This document shows, piece by piece, positions 1 through 9,088 of a DNA stretch of 64,000 nt. The DNA is from Epilithonimonas zeae (lineage in GTDB: Bacteria > Bacteroidota > Bacteroidia > Flavobacteriales > Weeksellaceae), in assembly GCF_900141765.1 (NCBI RefSeq), contig NZ_FSRK01000001.1, positions 1,922,001 to 1,986,000 of the forward strand. The letters run 5' to 3'. A model generated the notes under the pieces. It made no database searches. It saw only the letters and a list, made by a program, of their open reading frames with translations, and was not told the DNA's origin. A program made the translations under genes and the position numbers. Numbering within the stretch: the stretch's first letter is position 1; every line of letters begins with the position of its first letter.

Positions 1-1059
1 TTTGCTATTTACATTATGGCTAGAGATGGTTATGGTTTGCCAAGCGGAACTATCAAAGCTTATGAAGGAGTAACACCAAGCTCTGTTGCCGATTTGAATG
101 TAAGAGATGGATTCACGTTCAGAAAAAACACTTTCAATCTTCCCGAGCCTGTGGTACTTTCAGGTGGTGCTACGGGATCCAGATATTGGATTGTTGTAAA
201 AGTGATTAACAATGATGAGACTAATGCATCTTTCTGGGAATCAACTTCTATTAGAAACAGTGGAAAGGAAATGTATTACAGCGGAGACGGACAAACCAAC
301 TGGAAACCGGTAACCAATGGTGCAGACGGGGTATTTACATTGATAGGAAGCTGTGTTGAAACCAATCCTACTGACAGTTATTGTCTTCCAAAATTCAATT
401 TCCTCATGCCGATAGATAACGTGAAAATTGGAACTATCAACAACGCATCAACTGATAATGTTCCTTTTGAAGATTTTTCAGGAATCAAAACAGATCTTGA
501 GAGAGGAAAGACCTATCCAATCCAAATCAATGCGCAAACTTATGACAGTACATCAAACCAAGCTATCACAGCATTTATAGACTGGAATCAAAATGGATTT
601 CTGGGTGACGACGGAGAGATTTATCAACTTGGGCGAGTAAGAACATCTAATGGAAATACAATTACTTACCAACTTCCTGTTCCATTATCTGCTAATTTAG
701 GTAATACAAGAATGAGAATCATCTCAGAAGCTGTTAATTATTCGACCTATTCTTGTGGAGTTTATGACCAAGGGCAGGCAGAGGATTATACCATAAATGT
801 CCTTAAAGAAAGTCTTGCAGTATCTGAAACTGATAAAAAAATCAATACAATTATATTCCCAAATCCTACAAAAGATTTTGTAAATATCAAGAATGAGTCA
901 AATCTGAAAATGGCTGAAATTTTTGATATGAACGGAAGAAAGGTTATGGAGTCTGCAACTAAAACAATTGATGTATCAAAGCTTACAACTGGTCAATATA
1001 TCATCAGAATGACTTTTGATAATGGAAGTCAGGATACTCAGAAATTAATCAAAAAATAG
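1..1059 (+). CDS. T9SS-sorted secreted protein with GEVED domain, 5' partial
   Basis: The frame is open back to base 1, so the true N-terminus lies outside the window and the ATG at 16 is probably internal. About residues 135-270 look like a GEVED domain, with the typical FIDWNQNG and GQAEDYT signatures. The last ~75 residues form a T9SS type A sorting domain (FPNPTKDFVNI, TGQYIIRM, KLIKK end). Proteins of this build are exported by Sec, crossed over the outer membrane by T9SS and attached to the surface or released. The upstream part may be an enzyme or adhesin and cannot be judged. A weak hairpin at 1091 separates it from the next gene, which has the same kind of tail. Confidence 0.85.
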   Translation, partial: FAIYIMARDGYGLPSGTIKAYEGVTPSSVADLNVRDGFTFRKNTFNLPEPVVLSGGATGSRYWIVVKVINNDETNASFWESTSIRNSGKEMYYSGDGQTNWKPVTNGADGVFTLIGSCVETNPTDSYCLPKFNFLMPIDNVKIGTINNASTDNVPFEDFSGIKTDLERGKTYPIQINAQTYDSTSNQAITAFIDWNQNGFLGDDGEIYQLGRVRTSNGNTITYQLPVPLSANLGNTRMRIISEAVNYSTYSCGVYDQGQAEDYTINVLKESLAVSETDKKINTIIFPNPTKDFVNIKNESNLKMAEIFDMNGRKVMESATKTIDVSKLTTGQYIIRMTFDNGSQDTQKLIKK

Positions 1060-1090
1060 TCTTCATAATTAATTATTTTATAATGATGAT

Positions 1091-1120
1091 AGCCCTGTCT
1101 GTCTAGATGGGGCTTTATCT
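1091..1120 (+). terminator. probable weak intrinsic terminator
   Basis: AGCCC at 1091-1095 pairs with GGGCT at 1110-1114, with a small inner TCT/AGA pairing, followed by a poor T-tract (TTATCTT). It sits between two T9SS cargo genes on the same strand. Confidence 0.45.
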
Positions 1121-1141
1121 TAACTAACATTTTCTACAACT

Positions 1142-2005
1142 ATGAAAAAACTTTATCTATTGGCAATGATGATGATGACTGCTTCATCATTTTTCGCACA
1201 AACAACAGTTCCTCCGTACACTCAGGAATTTACTACTTTTCCATTGACAAATTGGTATATCGGTTATGCCTTCAATGCCAATGTTGGAAATGGGCCTACA
1301 GGTACATCATCCAATTATTGGCAACAAAAACCTTTTCTCGGTAACACTTCTGCAAACGACCAATCATTATGTATGAATTTTTTCACAGCTAATGTTTCTG
1401 CTTGGGCTATTAGCAATGCTTTTGATTTATCTGGTGGTGAGTATGAAATATCCTTTGATTATGGTACTACCAACGGTCCATTTATGACCAATCCAAACGG
1501 ACCTGCTCCACAGGTTGTATCAACAGACAAATTCAAAGTTCTGATAACTACTGATAACGGAACGACCTGGCAAGAACTAAAAAACTGGGACAATCCCAAT
1601 ATGACTATTTCTAATGAAAGAAATAAAATAACAATTGATGTTTCTGCGTATAAAAGCAACAATGTAAAGTTTGCATTCTATGCTTCTGATGGTACTACGT
1701 TTGTAGCAGATGCGAACTATCGTATTTACGTCGATAATTTCAAAGTTCAGGCAAAACAATCAATGGCTGTTTCTCATAGTAATAAATCTATCTTACAAGT
1801 CTATCCCAATCCTACAACTGATAAAGTTTACATAAAAACAGACAAAGCAACACAGACTTTTCAGGTTTATGATTCTACAGGAAAAAAAATCCAATCGACA
1901 ACTTCAAAGAGTATCGATCTAAGCAAATATGTTAAGGGAACTTATCTCATTAAAATAATTTTCACAGATAATACTACATCTGTTCAGAAGGTTGTAAAGT
2001 TGTAA
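1142..2005 (+). CDS. T9SS-sorted secreted protein, choice-of-anchor-J-like
   Basis: The 287-residue protein starts with a clear Sec signal peptide (hydrophobic core with four Met in a row, cleavage after FFAQ near residue 20). The middle ~180 residues resemble the choice-of-anchor J / cleaved-adhesin beta-sandwich seen in Bacteroidota adhesins: an early YTQEF...WYIG strand, an ISFDYGT strand and a late YVDNFKV strand. Residues ~215-287 are a type A sorting domain (VYPNPTTDKVYI, KGTYLIKI, QKVVKL end). Function is probably binding or scaffolding at the cell surface; no catalytic motif is visible. It stands alone between two hairpins. Confidence 0.85.
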   Translation: MKKLYLLAMMMMTASSFFAQTTVPPYTQEFTTFPLTNWYIGYAFNANVGNGPTGTSSNYWQQKPFLGNTSANDQSLCMNFFTANVSAWAISNAFDLSGGEYEISFDYGTTNGPFMTNPNGPAPQVVSTDKFKVLITTDNGTTWQELKNWDNPNMTISNERNKITIDVSAYKSNNVKFAFYASDGTTFVADANYRIYVDNFKVQAKQSMAVSHSNKSILQVYPNPTTDKVYIKTDKATQTFQVYDSTGKKIQSTTSKSIDLSKYVKGTYLIKIIFTDNTTSVQKVVKL

Positions 2006-2084
2006 AATTTATCAAAAATATAAATCATATTTTCAATAAGACGATCTATGTAGAATTTGAATTTTAATAGAAGCTTATTAATAA

Positions 2085-2115
2085 AAAAACAACTCCTATT
2101 TGAGTTGTTTTTATT
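2085..2115 (+). terminator. intrinsic terminator
   Basis: AAAAACAACTC (2085-2095) pairs with GAGTTGTTTTT (2102-2112) around a six-base loop, followed by more T-rich sequence. It ends the T9SS gene upstream. The A-run on the left side could also let it work on the minus strand for the operon ending at 2340. Confidence 0.8.
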
Positions 2116-2339
2116 TCTTTGATGCTTTCTATCACTTTATAACTATAAGGTTTTCAAAATAAAATAAATACAGGAATCCAAAATATTTTGAGAAAACAAT
2201 TACACTACCAATATCAATGACAAAGTCTAAGAACTTTTGCGCATCTGTACTGTCTCCACTGTCTAAATAATGCTGGAGTTCTCATTGAAAAGGAAAAGGC
2301 ATAGCTTTGAATGGCGACTTAAGGCTGGCTTAATTATCC
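2116..2339. other. intergenic, no gene recognised
   Basis: Between the terminator and the convergent monooxygenase gene there is no convincing ORF. On the minus strand a 23-codon ORF starts near 2282 (MRTPALFRQW...) but has no visible partner, promoter or family. It may be a decayed remnant. Confidence 0.4.
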
Positions 2340-3500
2340 TTAATGCTTAGAAAACATTTCAACCATGGACTTCAGGGCATATTCGTTATGCATGATTTCT
2401 CCATTTTGAAGGGATTCTTGAGCTATAACAGATGTTCTTGCTCTCATTTCTTCCTCGTAAGCAGCAATGGTCTCCAGCATATTTGTTTTAGCATCTGCAG
2501 TCAACAATCGGCTCAATTTCAAAGCATCGAGCATAGCCATGTTAACGCCTTCTCCTGCAAAAGGCGGCATTACGTGGGCAGCGTCTCCTAAAACGGTCAC
2601 ATTATGATTAGGAACCCAATACTGATCCAATGGCACACAGTAGATCGGTCTTGGAATAAGCGGCGGTGTGGCAGCAGTAAATAATTGTTCCCAGATAGGA
2701 TTCCATTGACTGTAAGCTGATTGAAACCATTGCAAGACCTCATTGTTGTTATAATGAAGAATTCCATTATGTATTCTCCAATCCTCTGGTACTCTAAAAC
2801 TGGCATAATATCCTATATCACCATTGCTTTTCTGTCCCATCAAAAGATTTTGATTATTGCCAAATGCCATGATTTTGCCCCCTTCCAAAAGTGTATTAAT
2901 AACAGGTGTATTACGTGAAGCACCCTCAATATGTCCTTCCAGCATTGTAATACCTGTATAGAAAGGTTTAACATCAGTTATATAGGAGCGAATTTTACTG
3001 TTAGCGCCGTCTGCACCAATTACCAAATCAGCGTAAACTGAAGCAGAATCTTTAAAGTGAAGTAGCCAACCATTGTCCTGAGGTTCCATCGAGATAAAAT
3101 GACTGTTCCACACGACGGTATTCGGCATTAGGGATTGAAGTAAGATGCTGCGAAGCACGCCGCGGTCAATCTCTGGACGAAAATATTTATTATTAAAATC
3201 GTCTTCTTTTTTATGGTGATGATCGCTGTAATGGGTCTCTGCGTTTTGATCCATAATTTTTTCACGGTCTGCTCCACGGAGAAAATTTTGTTGGAACGCC
3301 TCTATAAGACCAGCTTCTTTCAGTGCAGCTAGTCCCGAATCCTGATGCAGGTCTAATGGTGACCCCTGTACTCTGGCATTTTTATCATAATCTCTCTCGT
3401 AAACCTGGACTTTAATATTCTTTTTTTGCAGAAGTCTTGCAAGCGTAAGACCTCCAGGGCCTGCACCGATAATGACGACTTTTTTATTGTCTAATAGCAT
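2340..3500 (-). CDS. FAD-dependent monooxygenase, TetX-like
   Basis: This 386-residue class A flavoprotein monooxygenase would use NAD(P)H and O2 to hydroxylate a small aromatic or polycyclic substrate in the cytoplasm. The FAD Rossmann motif GAGPGG is at 12-17, followed by YERD at 34-37. PEIDRGVLR resembles the Tet(X) PEINRNDLR region. The second FAD motif, GDAAHVMPPFAGEGVN with Asp306, is nearly that of Tet(X). Length and C-terminal helix also fit Tet(X). However, the Tet(X) His-Phe-Gly substrate segment (its residues ~234-236) reads Tyr-Tyr-Ala here, so tetracycline inactivation is uncertain. It is the last gene of a minus-strand run, 22 bases after an AraC regulator. Confidence 0.85.
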   Translation of the reverse strand: MLLDNKKVVIIGAGPGGLTLARLLQKKNIKVQVYERDYDKNARVQGSPLDLHQDSGLAALKEAGLIEAFQQNFLRGADREKIMDQNAETHYSDHHHKKEDDFNNKYFRPEIDRGVLRSILLQSLMPNTVVWNSHFISMEPQDNGWLLHFKDSASVYADLVIGADGANSKIRSYITDVKPFYTGITMLEGHIEGASRNTPVINTLLEGGKIMAFGNNQNLLMGQKSNGDIGYYASFRVPEDWRIHNGILHYNNNEVLQWFQSAYSQWNPIWEQLFTAATPPLIPRPIYCVPLDQYWVPNHNVTVLGDAAHVMPPFAGEGVNMAMLDALKLSRLLTADAKTNMLETIAAYEEEMRARTSVIAQESLQNGEIMHNEYALKSMVEMFSKH

Positions 3501-3522
3501 CTTATTACTTTTTACGGCAAAG

Positions 3523-4284
3523 CTATTCCTTATCGTAAACTAAAAATTGTAAAAATCGGCTGTTTTCATTACGGCTGAGTTCCTTAGGTGATACGCCGGA
3601 TAATTTTTTTACTTCTTTGATAAAATGGGATTGGTCTGTGTAGCTGAGCTGCGGATATAATTCACCCTCCCAGATGTGCCGCAATGAAGACTGAAAGCGC
3701 AGAATCCGGCAGTAGGTTTTTAAGGAAACGCCTAAGAAACGGTTAAAATATTGATTGATCTGTCGGGAACTCCAACCCAGCTTTTCTGCAATTTCTCCTA
3801 CTTTAACTTCTCCATTTGCCATCCGTAATTCTGCAAAAAGAAGCTGTTTCCTTTGATCTACTTCATTTGGGATCAGAGAGGTGATGACGCGGGATGCTTT
3901 TAAACAGAAGGCCTCAAAGTCAAAAAGATCCTCAGCTGTGAATCCCCAGAAATTATCAGGCATTTTCTTACCGCTGTTAAGCAGACCTGCAACTTCAGTT
4001 CGAAGGATGTATTCAACAGCCAGTGGTTCAAAACTGATAGAGAAGAATTTGGTAAACGTCTGCTTCGGCGTCATCTTAGGCTCAGTTTCCAGACCTAAAA
4101 GACTTATATGGAATTGTCCCTCGTCATTAAGAGACAACACCAAATCTATCTTACCGTTAGGGATAATAATACCTTCTTCAATTGCCACTAAGTTATGGAA
4201 GGCCGAAAAACAGTAGACAAAATCAGAAATAGCTTGGTCGGCTTCTACCAAACGGAATTGCAAGTTATCGTCAGGTGGAATCAA
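3523..4284 (-). CDS. AraC-family transcriptional regulator, TTG start
   Basis: About 253 residues. The N-terminal ~150 resemble the sensing domain of Flavobacteriia AraC regulators (FVYCF, IIIPNGKIDLVL, FFSISFEPLAVEYIL). The C-terminal ~100 carry the two-helix-turn-helix DNA-binding domain (VGEIAEKLGWSSRQINQYFNRFLGVS, then SYTDQSHFIKEVKKLSGVSPKE). No ATG is available before residue ~70, well inside the sensing domain. The frame opens with TTG at 4284, and another TTG (the Leu of LQFRLVEA) is a few codons in. The upstream ORF ends in the same frame only one codon earlier (TAA CCC TTG). Translation may be coupled or start at TTG. It probably controls the monooxygenase just downstream. Confidence 0.8.
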   Translation of the reverse strand: MIPPDDNLQFRLVEADQAISDFVYCFSAFHNLVAIEEGIIIPNGKIDLVLSLNDEGQFHISLLGLETEPKMTPKQTFTKFFSISFEPLAVEYILRTEVAGLLNSGKKMPDNFWGFTAEDLFDFEAFCLKASRVITSLIPNEVDQRKQLLFAELRMANGEVKVGEIAEKLGWSSRQINQYFNRFLGVSLKTYCRILRFQSSLRHIWEGELYPQLSYTDQSHFIKEVKKLSGVSPKELSRNENSRFLQFLVYDKE

Positions 4285-4287
4285 GGG

Positions 4288-4491
4288 TTATGATTTGATT
4301 TTTGACAGATCAACCCCTAGTTTAGCAAACTCAATCTCTCCTATTGCAGTGATTAAATAATTTTTCTCTTTAGGATCAGCTTTTTCGATCCACCCTTTGG
4401 CTATAAACTGTTCCAGTAAAAGTTCACCAAGCTTTCCACCGATATGTTCATAACATAGTTTAACTGGTTTTTTATTGTGTTGCTCACTCAT
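4288..4491 (-). CDS. small protein like the C-terminal part of an ArsR-family regulator
   Basis: The 67-residue protein (KPVKLCYEHIGGKLGELLLE..., ...LITAIGEIEFAKLGVDL) matches the C-terminal signature of one ArsR/winged-helix subfamily, where CYDHLAGKLG and TxxGxxxLxxLGID-type motifs are typical. It lacks the usual N-terminal DNA-binding half (full-length members are about 200 residues), so it is either a stand-alone accessory domain or a fragment. It stops at 4288, one sense codon before the AraC gene in the same frame. A near-consensus promoter (TTG, N22, TAACTTTT) lies in the 47-base gap upstream. Confidence 0.5.
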   Translation of the reverse strand: MSEQHNKKPVKLCYEHIGGKLGELLLEQFIAKGWIEKADPKEKNYLITAIGEIEFAKLGVDLSKIKS

Positions 4492-4538
4492 CGTGTATTT
4501 AAAGATTTAAAAAGTTATTAATTTATTAGGCTACGTTG

Positions 4539-5204
4539 TCAATCCAATTCTACAAGCCCTTCATTAAGTGCATATTTAATTAATCCTACAATAGACTTGG
4601 TCTTTGTTTTAATGAAGATATTTCTTCGATGCGCTTCTACAGTTCGTTCACTGATATACAGTGCTTCTCCAATCTGCTCGTTACTAAATTCTTTAGCAAT
4701 TAGTTGAAGTACTTCCAGTTCCCTGGATGATAATACAGGTTTGTCTTCTTCAGCAGTATCTAAAAGTTCTTCGGGACTCATCAGGTTATCCATTATGACG
4801 TGCTGGACACTGGCACTAAGGTAGCGGCCGTTTTGGTGAACTGCTCTAATAGCATCAACTACCTCCTGCATATTCGTCCTTTTTAGAATGTAGCCCGAAG
4901 CACCAGCCTTGATCATTTTTGAAATAACTGAAATATCTTCGTGCATCGTTAAAGCAATAACTTTAACTGCCGGGTAGAGTTCCCTGATCTTCTTGGTCAT
5001 ATCTATTCCCGATATTTCAGGCATATTGATATCCATCAGAATAATATCCACTTGCTGCTGCTCTAAAATTTTGATTGCTTCACCCATCGATGCTGCACCC
5101 GAAACCACTTTGATTCCTAATTCATCTTCAAGAAGTACTTTGAGTCCCTCTATCATCAATTGATGATCGTCCACTATCAAAACTTTTATTATATGATCTG
5201 CCAT
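4539..5204 (-). CDS. NarL/LuxR-type response regulator
   Basis: The 221-residue protein has an N-terminal receiver domain with acidic pair Asp12-Asp13, phosphoacceptor Asp58 (ILMDINMP) and a KRT near residue 108. The C-terminal GerE/LuxR helix-turn-helix contains LSSRELEVLQLIAKEFSNEQI and ISERTVEAHRRNI. It starts five bases after the histidine kinase gene and is its evident partner. Phosphorylation should promote dimerisation and DNA binding. Likely targets include the genes just downstream, but no operator was identified. Confidence 0.93.
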   Translation of the reverse strand: MADHIIKVLIVDDHQLMIEGLKVLLEDELGIKVVSGAASMGEAIKILEQQQVDIILMDINMPEISGIDMTKKIRELYPAVKVIALTMHEDISVISKMIKAGASGYILKRTNMQEVVDAIRAVHQNGRYLSASVQHVIMDNLMSPEELLDTAEEDKPVLSSRELEVLQLIAKEFSNEQIGEALYISERTVEAHRRNIFIKTKTKSIVGLIKYALNEGLVELD

Positions 5205-5209
5205 GAGTG

Positions 5210-7162
5210 TTATTCAATGTTTATGGGAATCATTATACTAACAATTGTTCCTCTGTTTATTTTTGAATCAATATGCATACTACCGTTTAAGTTTTCTATC
5301 CATGACCTGATATGTGCCAGTCCAAAACTTGCTTCTTCTTCAAGTTTTTCAACATCGAATCCTCTGCCATTGTCTTCAGAGATCAGCGTAATCTGATGAG
5401 AGTCCTTGGCAATCTGAACAAATAATTCAGATGCATCTGCATGTTTGATAGTATTATTCACTATTTCTTGAATGGTACGGTAAAGGATATTCTCTATGAG
5501 ATCATCTAAATGCTGCTGCAGACCAAAGGTATCAAAACTCATTTTAATCTTACCGCTTTGGTTAACCTTATCTGCGATATTTTTTAAAGCACCTTTGATG
5601 CCTTGTTCTGATAATAGTGATGGAGCCAGATTGTGGGAAATATTTCTTACTTCATCGAATGCCTCATTAATACTTTCCATTAAAGCTGCAATAAGTTCAC
5701 TTTTTTTGGTTTCATTAATATCGTTGCGTTTCTGTAAAACACTGGCATTAAGACCTGCTAAAGATAACAGATACCCGAGACTGTCGTGCAACTCACGTCC
5801 AATTCTTTTTCTTTCTCTGATCTCAGCTTCAAGTGCCGCGTTGGATTTTCGCCTGTTCAACTCGATGATGGTTTCCTGAAGTTTTACTTTCTGTTTATTC
5901 TGATGGTTACGGTATAGAAAATAGAGCCCACCAAAAATAATCATAAATACCAGAGACATCAGTAGCAGTATAATATTTTTATTACTGATAGCAAGTTCTT
6001 TCTTTTCCAGCTCTAGTGTCTGAAGCTGATTGAGCTGGTTGAGATAATCTACTTCCACATCATAGATCTGATTAACAATCGAGCTATTAGTCATCTCTTC
6101 CTTCAGTTTGGTATGCGCTTCGAAGTATTTCAGGCTCTCTTTGTAATCTTTCCTTATTTCATAAATACTAGCTAAAAGCTGAAGAGCATCTGCTTTTAGG
6201 GACTGGCTGTTATTTTGTTCAGATACCGCCATAACTTTATCAGCCAATAGCTGGGCTTTAGCAACATTATTTTCAGATAGTGCAAGCCTGGCCAGCCCTA
6301 CTTTGGAGACAGCAAGAAGATGGACAAGACCTGCATTTTTAGCTATTGTAACACTCTTTGAATAGGCATTGTAAGCTTTGCTTTTTTCATTCATCGATAA
6401 ATAGGTGTTGCCCATAATCTGATAAGACACACAAGTTCCATATAGGTTATTGGCCTTCTCAGATAATAGTATTGACTGCCGGAGGTTTTTCATTCCTCTA
6501 TTAGTATCTTTTTTAGAAAAGTTGCATATCGCTATATTATTGAGGATGGTAGCGGTAAGGATGCTATCATTATTGATTGTACTTGAGTTGAGGGCTTTTT
6601 TAAAATAACCCAACGCTTTGTCGTAATGATTAAGATTAAGATATGTTAATCCAATATTATTAAGTGTTCCTGTTTTTTTTTCTTTGTGTCCAGACAAATC
6701 ATAATTTTGAAGAGCCTTTACAAAATACATATATGCGGCTCTATAGTTCCCAAATTCATTATAAATGGTACCCAGATTGTTGTTTAAATTGCCAATTTCA
6801 TAATAGAAATTTAACTTCTCTGCAAATGATAGTGCTTTTTTGTAATATGTAATCGCTTCTGAATACTGCGTTTCAAATGCATAAGACGAACCGATGTATT
6901 TCAGACAGATAACCTTAGCCTCGACATTTTCTTTAGAAAGTTGTTTTAGAATCCGTGAAGCGCTTCGGCGCGCTAATGATGGGTTCTCGTAAACGAGCTT
7001 ATGTATCTCATTAAATTGACTGTCGTAATTTTGTTGATGGTTATTTAATTTATTTTTATTCTTATCCTCGCATGATAGGCATAAAATCAGCAGTAGGATA
7101 ATTTTGCTGAGAGATATGAGCTCGCGGATAATGGGTAAAGTAAGAATATAGAACCGTTTCAT
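5210..7162 (-). CDS. TPR sensor histidine kinase, NarX/HisKA_3 type
   Basis: The 650-residue protein has an N-terminal hydrophobic segment ending LCLSC (Cys30), which could be a lipobox or a simple signal anchor. A TPR array follows over about residues 50-370 (NNLGTIYNEFGNY, NNIGLTYLNLNHY). A transmembrane helix near 393-415 leads into a coiled coil and the HisKA_3 domain, with phosphorylatable His459 in RELHDSLGYLL. The HATPase_c domain shows NNTIKHA, EDNGRGFD and FGLAHI. The TPR region should lie in the periplasm and the kinase in the cytoplasm. Its response regulator is next. Confidence 0.92.
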   Translation of the reverse strand: MKRFYILTLPIIRELISLSKIILLLILCLSCEDKNKNKLNNHQQNYDSQFNEIHKLVYENPSLARRSASRILKQLSKENVEAKVICLKYIGSSYAFETQYSEAITYYKKALSFAEKLNFYYEIGNLNNNLGTIYNEFGNYRAAYMYFVKALQNYDLSGHKEKKTGTLNNIGLTYLNLNHYDKALGYFKKALNSSTINNDSILTATILNNIAICNFSKKDTNRGMKNLRQSILLSEKANNLYGTCVSYQIMGNTYLSMNEKSKAYNAYSKSVTIAKNAGLVHLLAVSKVGLARLALSENNVAKAQLLADKVMAVSEQNNSQSLKADALQLLASIYEIRKDYKESLKYFEAHTKLKEEMTNSSIVNQIYDVEVDYLNQLNQLQTLELEKKELAISNKNIILLLMSLVFMIIFGGLYFLYRNHQNKQKVKLQETIIELNRRKSNAALEAEIRERKRIGRELHDSLGYLLSLAGLNASVLQKRNDINETKKSELIAALMESINEAFDEVRNISHNLAPSLLSEQGIKGALKNIADKVNQSGKIKMSFDTFGLQQHLDDLIENILYRTIQEIVNNTIKHADASELFVQIAKDSHQITLISEDNGRGFDVEKLEEEASFGLAHIRSWIENLNGSMHIDSKINRGTIVSIMIPINIE

Positions 7163-7353
7163 ATGTTCTGCATTTCAAATGCATCATACAAATATGGCGT
7201 TAAATCCTGAAAATTGGTATTTTTTTTATGGCTTCAGGATAAAAATAAGTGCCAGTACTTAGCTGAACTACTGAAATTTAGCAACTGTCACGAATTGTTT
7301 TAATGCTGGTAATAAAGTTAATTTGTAATCATTAACCACATATCATTATTGTT

Positions 7354-9036
7354 ATGAAGAAAATTTTTACTTTGCTTTCAGTCCTTCCTGTTTATCTTTT
7401 CTATGGAGGTCTGGCATCTGCTCAGCAGACGATTTATACAGAAAGCTTTTCTTATCCTGCTGGTGGTCTGCCACCTGGTTGGGAAATCAAAGCAGAACAA
7501 CCACCGGGCTGGTCTATCAATAATTCGCAGATATCAGGCGGAACAGCCCCCGAACTTTATATGACCTACGGGATGCAGGTCGGTTTGAGCCGATTGGTTT
7601 CGCCGGTGATCAATACCGCAGGACATAAGCGACTGGCTTTATCTTACAATCAATATCTAATTAATTTCCTTGGCGATGCAGGGGAAACTATTGGAGCGGA
7701 TGTGACATTTGACGGTGGCCAAACGTGGCAGACACTTTGGGAAAAACCTTTAGGGACACTTAATATTCCACAGGATCGTTTCACTTACTTTATCACAGTT
7801 CCTGAAAATGCAACACAAATACAATATGCCTTCCGTTACGATGGCAGTAACTTTTTTATCAATGGATGGGCAGTTGATGATGTAAGAATTGACGCTGTAC
7901 CTGACAAAGATCTTTTGGTAAGTCAAATCAGTGGTAACACTTCTGTGAATGCCGGACAATCTGCTATGCTTATGGTTGAGGTTACCAATGGCGGACAATT
8001 AACACAGAGTAATTACAATATCAAATTAAAATCAAGTAGCGGAGCAGAACTGGCATCCGTTGCAGGAGATCCCATTAGTTTCGGAGAAAAATCACAGAAG
8101 ATCCTGACTTGGACACCACAGGAAAGCGATATACCTCAACAATCGGTTTATGCCGTGGTAGAACTTTCAGGCGATGAAAATGCAACTAACAATCAATCCC
8201 GAGATCTGGCAGTGCATATTATGAAAGATGGAACCAAAAACGTGCAGATCGGTTCTGGATCTTTTACACTGCAGCATTCCATCCCATTTAACTTTTTCAA
8301 TTTTTATAGTTTAGGGCAGAGTATGTACACTACACAACAGATTGGAAAGAACAACGCTAAAATTACCGGATTGCAATATACTTGTCAGTTTGATGAAGAC
8401 AATAATGACATTCCGATTCAGATATTTTTGGCTGAGACTGATCAGGAAGATTTGTCTTCAGAATGGCTAACACCGTCATCTTTTACTAAAGTTTTTGACG
8501 GTAAAATGAATTTTAAGAAAGGTTTCAACCAGCTTTACATACCGCTTCAGAATTCTTTCAATTATTCAGGAAAAAATCTTGTAGTTTATACCAATAAAAG
8601 TCATCCACAAATGGTGCTATGGTCAACATTTATTGGTACTTTTTCCGAGGAGCCTATTTACTCCCGAAGCAGAGACGGTGACGAACAGCCTTTCGATGCA
8701 TTGAACCCACCAGAAGGCTTCCCTGTTCTTTATGTTCCCAACCTGACTTTATTTTTTGAAGATGGTACAATGTCAGTCATTGATGATGTCTCTAAATCAG
8801 CGCTTGTACAGGTCTACCCTAATCCTGTGACTGACATACTGAAAATAAAAGCACAACCTAACAGCAGGCTGATGAATATAAGTCTTATTAATTCTGCAGG
8901 GCAGATTGTACTAAAGCAAGATATGACTGAAAACAGTACGGAATTGAATGTGAGTCCTTTTCCTTCAGGTTATTATATTGCACAGATCGAAACCTCTTCA
9001 GGAATTGTAAGTAAAAAAATTCTGATTAACCACTAA
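7354..9036 (+). CDS. T9SS-sorted adhesin with choice-of-anchor J and CARDB-like domains
   Basis: The 560-residue secreted protein has a signal peptide (cleavage after ASAQ, about residue 24). A choice-of-anchor J domain spans ~25-180 (YTESFSYPAGGLPPGW ... FINGWAVDDVRID). A CARDB-like Ig domain spans ~190-290 (VNAGQSAMLMVEVTNGG, NATNNQSRD). A beta-rich region follows at ~295-470. The type A sorting domain occupies ~485-560 (VYPNPVTDILKI, SGYYIAQI, KKILINH end). It is probably a surface adhesin. It is transcribed away from the two-component operon and lies upstream of a TPR-AraC regulator, a pairing seen again at 44.7-50.4 kb. Confidence 0.88.
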   Translation: MKKIFTLLSVLPVYLFYGGLASAQQTIYTESFSYPAGGLPPGWEIKAEQPPGWSINNSQISGGTAPELYMTYGMQVGLSRLVSPVINTAGHKRLALSYNQYLINFLGDAGETIGADVTFDGGQTWQTLWEKPLGTLNIPQDRFTYFITVPENATQIQYAFRYDGSNFFINGWAVDDVRIDAVPDKDLLVSQISGNTSVNAGQSAMLMVEVTNGGQLTQSNYNIKLKSSSGAELASVAGDPISFGEKSQKILTWTPQESDIPQQSVYAVVELSGDENATNNQSRDLAVHIMKDGTKNVQIGSGSFTLQHSIPFNFFNFYSLGQSMYTTQQIGKNNAKITGLQYTCQFDEDNNDIPIQIFLAETDQEDLSSEWLTPSSFTKVFDGKMNFKKGFNQLYIPLQNSFNYSGKNLVVYTNKSHPQMVLWSTFIGTFSEEPIYSRSRDGDEQPFDALNPPEGFPVLYVPNLTLFFEDGTMSVIDDVSKSALVQVYPNPVTDILKIKAQPNSRLMNISLINSAGQIVLKQDMTENSTELNVSPFPSGYYIAQIETSSGIVSKKILINH

Positions 9037-9056
9037 TCAGATTCAATACCAAAATA

Positions 9057-9088
9057 AAACCAGACATCTTATTGCTGTCTGGTTTTTT
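9057..9088 (+). terminator. intrinsic terminator
   Basis: AAACCAGACA (9057-9066) pairs with TGTCTGGTTT (9076-9085), followed by T's. It lies 20 bases after the T9SS adhesin stop. Confidence 0.9.

Noticed and set aside
2340-3500. Calling the monooxygenase a tetracycline resistance gene tet(X)
   Set aside because: FAD motifs fit, but the substrate-pocket segment differs from Tet(X) as I remember it; resistance cannot be claimed from sequence alone.
3881-4216. 111-codon plus-strand ORF opposite the AraC gene
   Set aside because: Shadow frame; the minus-strand protein has a clear AraC DNA-binding domain.
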